In this document: positions 58,797 through 64,000 of the stretch, piece after piece
Position numbering within the stretch: position 1 is the first letter of the stretch
Layout of the letters: each line of letters opens with the position of its first letter
Source of the DNA: Deltaproteobacteria bacterium
Lineage (GTDB): Bacteria > Desulfobacterota > BSN033 > UBA1163
Reading direction: 5' to 3'
Assembly: GCA_016875195.1 (NCBI GenBank)
Contig: VGRY01000016.1
Coordinates: forward strand, 1-64,000
Length of the DNA stretch: 64,000 bases
Notes under the pieces: model-generated
The model's database searches: none
Seen by the model: the letters and a program-made list of their open reading frames with translations, nothing else
What the model was told of the DNA's origin: nothing
Translations under genes and position numbers: made by a program

Positions 58797-58825
58797 TTGA
58801 CTTCACCTTCAACCTGTCCTATATA
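58797..58825 (+). promoter_or_regulatory. Promoter of the thiM operon
   Basis: TTGACT and TATATA are separated by 17 bases, upstream of the TPP riboswitch. Confidence 0.65.
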
Positions 58826-58844
58826 TTTAGTAAAATATATCAGC

Positions 58845-58945
58845 TTGTCGCGGGGAGTTGGGATGTACCTGGCTGAGAGGGTGACCGGACAGTCACCGAC
58901 CCGCTGAACCTGACCTGGATAATACCAGCGGAGGAATCGACAGAT
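58845..58945 (+). promoter_or_regulatory. TPP riboswitch (THI element)
   Basis: The conserved thi-box sequence is present in order: GGGGAGTTGGG, the pyrimidine-sensor CTGAGAGGGTGACC, the P3 region and GACCCGCTGAACCTGACCTG followed by GATAATACCAGCGGAGGAA. It precedes a terminator hairpin and thiM. Binding of thiamine pyrophosphate should favour the terminator and repress the operon. Confidence 0.96.
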
Positions 58946-58960
58946 CACTTTAAAAAAATG

Positions 58961-58987
58961 CCGACCCTCCAAGGTCGGTTTTTTTTT
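58961..58987 (+). terminator. Riboswitch expression-platform terminator
   Basis: CCGACC-CTCCAA-GGTCGG followed by nine T residues, directly before thiM. With the upstream TPP aptamer this gives transcriptional control. Confidence 0.9.
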
Positions 58988-58999
58988 GAGGAGAAAGCC

Positions 59000-59803
59000 A
59001 TGGTCTTTCAAGCCGAGCGTCTCTTGCAAGTTCTTTCAGCGGTTCGGGAACAAAAACCTGTTATCCACGCCATCACCAACTGGGTGACTGCCAATGATGT
59101 AGCAAATGTGATCCAGGCCATTGGCGCTCGCCCCATCATGGCTATTGCTCCCGAGGAGGTTGAGGAGGTCACTTCCAAGGCAGACGCACTGGTGCTCAAT
59201 CTGGGTACTCCTTCACCGGCTCGTATTGAATCCATGCTTTTGGCAGGAACTCAAGCAAACAAGGATGGTCATCCAATCGTATTTGACCCGGTAGGAGTGG
59301 CTGCATCTAAATTCCGGATCGAGTCGTGTAAAAGGATTCTATCCAAACTGCGGGTTACAGTCATCAGGGGAAATCAGGCTGAAATTGGAACCCTTGCAGG
59401 TCAGGAGAGCCATTCAGCCGGAATTGATTCTGTCACCGGTCCTGAGGATCTCAATCAAGCCTCCGAACTTCTATCTAAAAAGACAGGGGCGGTTGTTGTG
59501 GCAAGCGGTCCTCAGGATCTGATCGTCTCCACCCAAAAGAAGGTGATCGTGGAAAATGGTCACCCGATGATGGGGGAGGTGCTGGGCATGGGCTGTATGA
59601 TCACCGCAATCCTCGGGGCATTCAATGCAGTTGAGCGAGACATGTTAGTTGCTACGGTAAGTGCGGTTACTTTCTTCGGTCTGGCTGGAGAACAGGCAGC
59701 TCTCCATGCAACTGCGCCGGCGGCATTTAAGTCGGCTTTTTTCGATGCCCTCTTCTCATTGACCCCCGATCAGATGCGAAAAGAAATTAAGATAAAATCT
59801 TAA
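59000..59803 (+). CDS. thiM: Hydroxyethylthiazole kinase
   Basis: This 267-aa kinase phosphorylates hydroxyethylthiazole for thiamine salvage. The motifs are VHAITNWVTANDVANVI (family NxVTxxxxAN), APEEVEEV, VLNLGTP, VFDPVGVAASKFR, RGNQAEIGTLAG and the ATP/catalytic loop VLGMGCMITAILGAF with the conserved Gly-Cys. The start at 59000 with a TGAGGAG site lies just after the riboswitch terminator; the ORF-track start at 58958 is inside the terminator. It is the first gene of the riboswitch-controlled operon with thiW and ECF components. Confidence 0.95.
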   Translation: MVFQAERLLQVLSAVREQKPVIHAITNWVTANDVANVIQAIGARPIMAIAPEEVEEVTSKADALVLNLGTPSPARIESMLLAGTQANKDGHPIVFDPVGVAASKFRIESCKRILSKLRVTVIRGNQAEIGTLAGQESHSAGIDSVTGPEDLNQASELLSKKTGAVVVASGPQDLIVSTQKKVIVENGHPMMGEVLGMGCMITAILGAFNAVERDMLVATVSAVTFFGLAGEQAALHATAPAAFKSAFFDALFSLTPDQMRKEIKIKS

Positions 59804-59821
59804 GGAGAAAGAAGGAAAGAC

Positions 59822-60316
59822 ATGGAAACACGTATCATTGCCAGGTCTGTGATCCTTGTTGCGATAGGTGTTGCCATTTCACCCTTCACTAGCATTCCGA
59901 TTGGCATCGCAAAGATCAATCCGGCCCAGCATTTCGTCAATGTCATTGCTGCCATCCTTCTTGGTCCATGGTGGGCAACTGGTATTGCCCTCATTATTGG
60001 TATCATTCGCAATGGCCTTGGCACAGGCACACTCCTTGCTTTTCCCGGCGGGATGATCGGCGCCTTGTTCGCAGGTCTTGCCTATCGTTATAGCCGTAAT
60101 ATCTATCTCGGAGCACTGGGGGAGGTAATAGGTACAGGACTTCTTGGAGCCATTATGAGCGCCTTGATCGTTGCACCTGTCTTTATGGGAAAGACCATGG
60201 CCCTCGGAGCCCTCATCATTGCCTTCTCCGGAAGTACCATCGTCGGAGCAATCATCGGCCTCTTCGGCATCAAGCTCCTCGAACGAGCTGGACTGGCGAA
60301 ACTAAAACCGGAATGA
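59822..60316 (+). CDS. thiW: ThiW, thiazole-specific ECF transporter substrate-binding (S) component
   Basis: This 164-aa hydrophobic protein with five to six membrane helices matches ThiW, the S component that binds the thiazole moiety of thiamine. Characteristic features are the N-terminal RSVILVAIGVAISPFTSIPIGIAK, INPAQHFVNVIAAILLGPWWA and the pocket segment GTGTLLAFPGGMIGALFAG. It is 18 bases after thiM, and a dedicated ATPase and T component follow, giving a complete group I ECF transporter for hydroxyethylthiazole. Confidence 0.93.
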   Translation: METRIIARSVILVAIGVAISPFTSIPIGIAKINPAQHFVNVIAAILLGPWWATGIALIIGIIRNGLGTGTLLAFPGGMIGALFAGLAYRYSRNIYLGALGEVIGTGLLGAIMSALIVAPVFMGKTMALGALIIAFSGSTIVGAIIGLFGIKLLERAGLAKLKPE

Positions 60317-60329
60317 GGTTGAACATCTA

Positions 60330-61973
60330 ATGATTCTCCATTTTGAGGGAGTCACCTACCATTATCCTGGCATAGAAAATCCAGCTTTGGATAATCTTGA
60401 CCTGACCATTCATCCTGGAGAGAGTGTGCTCGTTGCGGGTGCGAGTGGGAGTGGAAAATCAACCTTCTGCCGTGCCTGTATCGGACTGGTTCCCCATTTT
60501 CACCAAGGGAGACTAACCGGAAAGATTTTGGTGGACGGACTTGATACAGCTAAGCATCCTGTTCATGAACTATTTCGCCATGCTGGATTGGTCTTTCAAA
60601 ATCCCGATGCCCAACTCTTCAACCAAACGGTTGAAGCGGAATTGGTTTATGGCCTAGAGAGCCTGGGATTAGAATCCTCTGAAATCGAAAAGAGGCTCGC
60701 CTGGGCAAGCAGGCTTACAGAACTTGATTCCCTCATGGGCCGTTCGCCCCATACGCTCTCCGGCGGTGAAAAACAGAGGGTTGCCCTGGGAGCCATCCTC
60801 ACCCTTCGGCCACGGCTCCTCATTCTGGATGAACCCTTTACGCACCTTGATCCCGAAGCAACAGAGATGCTTAGAAAGATTCTCCGATCGCTGAATTCCG
60901 AAGGGATCACAATCATCATTGTAGAGCACAGGCTTCATGAGATCATCCACGATGTGAATCGAATCATCATCTTTAATCGAGGAAGAAGTGTCGCTGAGGG
61001 CCCACCCCATCAGGTTCTTTCCGGAGATATTTCTGGCTATGGCCTCAACCTACCGCCCCTACTACGGCTCTTCAGGGATTTTGGTCTTAAGACAACGGTT
61101 TTTGATGTAGAGGAGGCGATCGATGAGCTAAAAGCTCAGAACCTCTTAACTCCATTCCATCATCATCTCATGAAACAATCACCCAACTCCTTTGGTTCTC
61201 GTACAGAAACGACCCAACCAGTGGTTGAGGTAGAGGACCTCTGGTTTAACTATAATGGCACTCCTCTGCTTTGCGGAATCAACATGAAACTCCAGAAAGG
61301 AGAATCTGTTGCCCTCCTGGGCCGAAATGGAGCTGGAAAAACTACGCTAATAAAATATTTAAATGGTTTACTCAAACCTCAGAAGGGGCTCGTAAGAATC
61401 TTTGGTTCTGACTCCCGTAAGAAACTCACCCCAGAACTTTCCCGGCATGTCAGCCTGGCCTGGCAGAATCCGAATGACCAGATCTTCCGGCCCACTGTGC
61501 GGGAGGAGGTCTTGACAGGTCCAAAGATTTTTAATTCTTATGACTCACACTGGTGTGATGAGCTATTCAAACGCTTCGGACTCATTCCTTTTCTTGATCG
61601 TTCTCCCTTTGCTCTGAGCGAAGGACAGAAGAAGCGAGTTTCTTTTGCTTCTGCCTTATCTGTTAAGCCTGACCTGATCGTTCTTGATGAACCCACAGCC
61701 GGACAGGACGAACCTTATCGCCGGGAATTGACCTCTTATCTCCACCAGTTCCGAGAGGAAGGACAAACCATTATCTTTGTGACCCATGATCTCGAATTTG
61801 CCGCCGAGCATGCTGACCGCTGGCTCATCCTTTCAGATGGAAAGATCATTGCGGATGGATCTCCGGACACATTGATGACCGAAGCAAATGCCATGGCAAA
61901 AGCCGGGCTCAGGCCCACCCAGCGATTTCAATTGATCCAGGCCATCAAACGCTTAGAGGAGAATAAGAATTGA
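60330..61973 (+). CDS. Fused ECF transporter ATPase (two ABC domains)
   Basis: This 547-aa protein contains two ATP-binding cassettes in tandem. Domain 1 (about residues 1-235) has GASGSGKST, LSGGEKQRVALG, LLILDEPFTHLD and VEHRLHE. Domain 2 (about residues 295-530) has GRNGAGKTT, LSEGQKKRVSFAS, LIVLDEPTAGQD and VTHDLEFAA. The second signature reads LSEGQ and not LSGGQ, so one composite ATP site may be weaker. It energises the ThiW-EcfT transporter and overlaps ecfT by four bases. Confidence 0.94.
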   Translation: MILHFEGVTYHYPGIENPALDNLDLTIHPGESVLVAGASGSGKSTFCRACIGLVPHFHQGRLTGKILVDGLDTAKHPVHELFRHAGLVFQNPDAQLFNQTVEAELVYGLESLGLESSEIEKRLAWASRLTELDSLMGRSPHTLSGGEKQRVALGAILTLRPRLLILDEPFTHLDPEATEMLRKILRSLNSEGITIIIVEHRLHEIIHDVNRIIIFNRGRSVAEGPPHQVLSGDISGYGLNLPPLLRLFRDFGLKTTVFDVEEAIDELKAQNLLTPFHHHLMKQSPNSFGSRTETTQPVVEVEDLWFNYNGTPLLCGINMKLQKGESVALLGRNGAGKTTLIKYLNGLLKPQKGLVRIFGSDSRKKLTPELSRHVSLAWQNPNDQIFRPTVREEVLTGPKIFNSYDSHWCDELFKRFGLIPFLDRSPFALSEGQKKRVSFASALSVKPDLIVLDEPTAGQDEPYRRELTSYLHQFREEGQTIIFVTHDLEFAAEHADRWLILSDGKIIADGSPDTLMTEANAMAKAGLRPTQRFQLIQAIKRLEENKN

Positions 61974-62647
61974 AACAATCGATTCTTGATCCCCGATCCA
62001 AACTTGTACTTGCATGTGTGGCTATGGTTCTGTTGATGGCCTTCAGTCACTGGGCTTTCCTAATCACTTCATTCGGGATATTGATCGCCCTCGTTCTCTT
62101 TCTTCGTTTCTTTCGGTTCTGGTTCAATTTCTTAAAGGGTTTAAGTTTTGCCGTTCTCACCTTCTTCCTGATTGCTTGGCTGACCTTTGACCTGCAAACG
62201 GGAATCATCTCTGGGCTCCGGTTGCTTACGATTGGCGGAGTCTTCTTTCTCTTCTTCCAGGCGACCCCGCCTGAACTCCTCTCCAATGCATTGCTCAAGA
62301 TGGGGTTTCCTTACCCTTTCACCTTCGTGCTGAGCGCATCCATGCAATTTATTCCGGTTCTCATCCACCGTGCCCGGAACATCCGTGATGCCCAGCGTGC
62401 AAGGGGAATCCCCATTGGGGGAGGCCTGAGAAGCATCCTCTACCTACCTGCTATTGCAGGTCCCCTGTTGATTCAATCATTCAAATTTGCCGATGAACTT
62501 GCAGAGGCAATGGAGGCCCGTGGTTTCGGAATATCAGGCCGCCGTTTCCGCTACGAACCACGCTTCAGATGGATCGATTGGGTGGTAGTTGTGGGAAGCC
62601 TTATCGCACTTATCATTGTTGTTTCTGGCCTTTTCAAATCTGTGTAA
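61970..62647 (+). CDS. ecfT: ECF transporter transmembrane (T) component
   Basis: This 225-aa EcfT subunit has four to five membrane helices and the two coupling motifs with Ala-Arg-Gly: RDAQRARGIPIGGG and AEAMEARGFGISGRR. These bind the two ATPase domains. The N-terminal DPRSKLVLACVAMVLLMAFSH is also family typical. It overlaps the fused ATPase gene by four bases and starts with a TTG. It completes the thiazole ECF transporter; the operon ends here. Confidence 0.93.
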   Translation: MKQSILDPRSKLVLACVAMVLLMAFSHWAFLITSFGILIALVLFLRFFRFWFNFLKGLSFAVLTFFLIAWLTFDLQTGIISGLRLLTIGGVFFLFFQATPPELLSNALLKMGFPYPFTFVLSASMQFIPVLIHRARNIRDAQRARGIPIGGGLRSILYLPAIAGPLLIQSFKFADELAEAMEARGFGISGRRFRYEPRFRWIDWVVVVGSLIALIIVVSGLFKSV

Positions 62648-62736
62648 TCAGTTTTAAATGGCTGTAATCATCTCTTTTTTTCTTCCAAGTTTTTCTAATT
62701 GACGTCCCGTTCCTTTTTTCGTATATTCAACTTATC

Positions 62737-63273
62737 TTGAATATAAAGACGATATTCCGAACTCTGACCGATTTCTTCAAAAAAGAGGAAATCGATTACG
62801 CTCTTGTTGGCGCTTTTGCCTTGAAGGCTTATGGATATTTGCGGGCGACTCAGGATGTGGACTTCCTGGTGCGAAGCAATCATCAAAATAAAATCATAGC
62901 CTATTTGGAATCTCTCGGTTACGAGACGATCTATCGATCTGCAGGTTATTCCAATCATGTGCATCCTCTCGCAAATCTTGGAAGAATCGATTTCATTTAC
63001 GTGGAAGAAGAAACCGCTAATACCATCTTCTCGGAAACTAAACCATTACTTCTTCTCGACGATATATCGGTGCCCGTTGTGAGACCTGAGCATCTGATTG
63101 CCCTTAAAGTCTTCGCCATGAAAAACGACCCCGATAGGTCCCTCCGGGAAATGGCAGACCTTCAGTATCTCTTGAAGCTGCCGGGGCTGGATTCAGAGGA
63201 AATTCAAGGGTACTTTGAAAAATACGGACAAACGGAGAAATATTTTGAGCTTACCAAAAAAGAGAAATCTTAA
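62737..63273 (+). CDS. Nucleotidyltransferase-fold protein (AbiEii/MNT-like)
   Basis: This 178-aa protein has the minimal nucleotidyltransferase motif: YALVGAFALKAYGYLRATQDVDFLV (G-A/S pattern then DVD) with the third acidic residue in GRIDFIYV. The C-terminal half (VVRPEHLIALKVFAMKNDPDRSLREMADL) resembles toxin-type MNT/AbiEii proteins. The TTG start at 62737 has no good ribosome site, but homologous N-termini begin in this way and no ATG is available nearby. It overlaps a small downstream ORF by 29 bases; the pair may be a toxin-antitoxin or stand-alone nucleotidyltransferase module. Confidence 0.75.
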   Translation: MNIKTIFRTLTDFFKKEEIDYALVGAFALKAYGYLRATQDVDFLVRSNHQNKIIAYLESLGYETIYRSAGYSNHVHPLANLGRIDFIYVEEETANTIFSETKPLLLLDDISVPVVRPEHLIALKVFAMKNDPDRSLREMADLQYLLKLPGLDSEEIQGYFEKYGQTEKYFELTKKEKS

Positions 63274-63445
63274 TCTTGAAAAAGATTTAGCGCTCACCCA
63301 GGAAGACTTCAAAGCCATACGCCGTTCACCGCCTCATGACCCGAGCGATTTGGGCAGTTATCTCGATTTTCTTGATGAGCTTTGGAGCTCCGAAAGACAG
63401 AGAGTTGTCAATAAGAAATTTTACTCTGAACCATTCCGACTGTAG
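63245..63445 (+). CDS. Small partner of the nucleotidyltransferase, 66 aa
   Basis: This ORF continues the operon with a TTG start at 63245 that has GGAG eight bases upstream, inside the end of the nucleotidyltransferase gene. The product (NLNLEKDLALTQEDFKAIRR, then SYLDFLDELWSSERQRVV and a terminal EPFRL) resembles a small acidic partner that I recall seeing downstream of such nucleotidyltransferases. Function is unknown; antitoxin is one possibility. The longer ATG at 63215 would overlap more and has a weaker site. Confidence 0.6.
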   Translation: MSLPKKRNLNLEKDLALTQEDFKAIRRSPPHDPSDLGSYLDFLDELWSSERQRVVNKKFYSEPFRL

Positions 63446-63677
63446 AATTAAAACGATAACCAAATTTAGGTCTCTTGGTCGAATTTGGCAACGAAGTGGA
63501 AATGCAAACAAAATAGACCTGACCCCCTCCATTTTTATGGCTTCCTCCTTTTGATGGGATATGGTATTGTTGCAAAACTACATTACCATCTTTAGGGGGA
63601 GGCCTTAAATAGTATCAAAAAAATCCAGCGGATGGCTTACAGCACCCGCTGATTTCCATTGTTACCTTTAATACTTC

Positions 63678-63715
63678 TTGACAAAATATGCATTAATGAT
63701 GCATATTGGTGCATA
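63678..63715 (+). promoter_or_regulatory. vapBC promoter with TGCATA operator half-sites
   Basis: TTGACA (63678) and CATATT (63702) are spaced 18 bases. Overlapping it is the inverted repeat TATGCA-N7-TGCATA (63687-63705), with a third TGCATA at 63710. It is a probable autoregulatory operator for the VapB antitoxin. Confidence 0.7.
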
Positions 63716-63731
63716 TAAAAAGGAGTGTTCT

Positions 63732-63929
63732 ATGAGGACGACCTTAAACATCGAAGACAACCTGATTAAGAGGGTTTCCAAATTGACCGGTATCAAAGAA
63801 AAGACAACACTCGTCAGACTTGGATTAGAGGCATTAATTACCATGGAAAGCAGCAAGAGGCTTGCAAAACTTGGGGGAACCGAAAAGGGACTGGAAATGA
63901 TACCCCGCCGGAGAATCGTTGAGAAATAA
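63732..63929 (+). CDS. vapB: VapB-type antitoxin
   Basis: This 65-aa ribbon-helix-helix protein starts MRTTLNIEDNLIKRVSKLTGIKEKT, the classic VapB/DUF2191 N-terminus, and ends in a toxin-binding tail (PRRRIVEK). AAGGAG precedes the ATG at 63732; the ORF track begins 18 codons too early. It is followed one base after its stop by a vapC gene. Confidence 0.88.
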   Translation: MRTTLNIEDNLIKRVSKLTGIKEKTTLVRLGLEALITMESSKRLAKLGGTEKGLEMIPRRRIVEK

Positions 63930-63930
63930 A

Positions 63931-64000
63931 ATGATTCTTGTTGATACCTCCGTATGGGTGTCTCACTTCCGTGAGGGAGGCGTGGGCCTCGATAAATTAT
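63931..64000 (+). CDS. vapC: VapC PIN-domain toxin, 3' end outside window
   Basis: The first 23 codons read MILVDTSVWVSHFREGGVGLD, the PIN-domain opening strand with the first metal-binding aspartate (VDTSVW). The rest lies beyond the window. It is coupled to vapB one base upstream. It is expected to be an endoribonuclease cleaving tRNA or rRNA. Confidence 0.85.
   Translation, partial: MILVDTSVWVSHFREGGVGLDKL

Noticed and set aside
1-64000. tRNA, rRNA or replication-origin signals
   Set aside because: I saw no cloverleaf-like, ribosomal or DnaA-box cluster sequences that would support such a call.

Overview
The window looks like a chromosomal stretch from an anaerobic or syntrophic bacterium, most plausibly a member of the Desulfobacterota (old Deltaproteobacteria). 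This is an inference from gene content: a tungsten-type aldehyde:ferredoxin oxidoreductase with its own ferredoxin, two TRAP transporters, a tripartite tricarboxylate (TTT) transporter, a uroporphyrinogen-decarboxylase-type methyltransferase homologue, IlvD/Edd-type dehydratases, and intergenic space packed with small palindromic repeats. No rRNA, tRNA or universal marker gene is present, so the taxonomy is tentative.

Almost all of the window is a sugar-acid / uronate catabolic region. Bases 1-7.3 kb (+): a zinc alcohol dehydrogenase cut by the window edge, a fumarate-reductase-like flavoprotein, an Old-Yellow-Enzyme-like protein with an Fe-S motif, 2-keto-3-deoxygluconate kinase, KDPG aldolase and a LarA-type protein. 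7.4-8.1 kb: an AT-rich brnTA toxin-antitoxin insert. 8.3-15.7 kb (+): NagA-like deacetylase, TRAP transporter (P, M, Q), SIS-domain protein, a second zinc dehydrogenase and a 2-hydroxyacid dehydrogenase. 15.8-18.7 kb (+): a B12-type diol dehydratase with a separate small subunit and fused large+medium subunits. 18.9-20.0 kb: an unknown protein and hicBA. 20.5-23.8 kb: kduI (-), an RraA-like protein and a third zinc dehydrogenase (+). 23.9-28.9 kb: a TRAP operon (-) and a URO-D family gene (+), flanked by 280-bp direct repeats. 29.0-32.2 kb: tctCBA (+). 32.4-35.5 kb (-): a KduD-like SDR and a decaying accessory patch (a broken secreted-protein gene, a MazEF-type pair and a thioesterase gene interrupted by an amber codon). 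35.5-45.5 kb (-): two IlvD/Edd dehydratases, a sugar ABC transporter (binding protein, two permeases, ATPase) and a second LarA-superfamily protein. 45.5-50.5 kb (+, divergent): split altronate/galactarate-type dehydratase, ferredoxin, AOR and a DapA-like aldolase. 50.9-56.0 kb (-): an unrecognised 419-aa protein, FGGY kinase, PanB and an orphan LivK-type binding protein. 56.2-58.7 kb: TatA, a YXWGXW lipoprotein, a 52-aa zinc-ribbon protein missed by the ORF track, a metallophosphoesterase and a cold-shock protein with a terminator in its leader. 58.8-62.6 kb: a TPP-riboswitch-controlled thiazole salvage operon (thiM, thiW, ECF ATPase, EcfT). 62.7-64 kb: a nucleotidyltransferase with a small partner and a vapBC pair cut by the window end.

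Read together, two routes for 2-keto-3-deoxygluconate (KDG) are encoded. One is the phosphorylative hexuronate route, KduI, KduD, KdgK, Eda. The other is a probable non-phosphorylative route in one + strand cluster: UxaA-type dehydratase, DapA-like KDG aldolase, then AOR oxidising the released aldehyde with ferredoxin as acceptor. Four importers of different classes feed the region. The second theme is the intergenic DNA: at least six families of short palindromic or terminal-inverted-repeat elements, several with two to four copies in this window.
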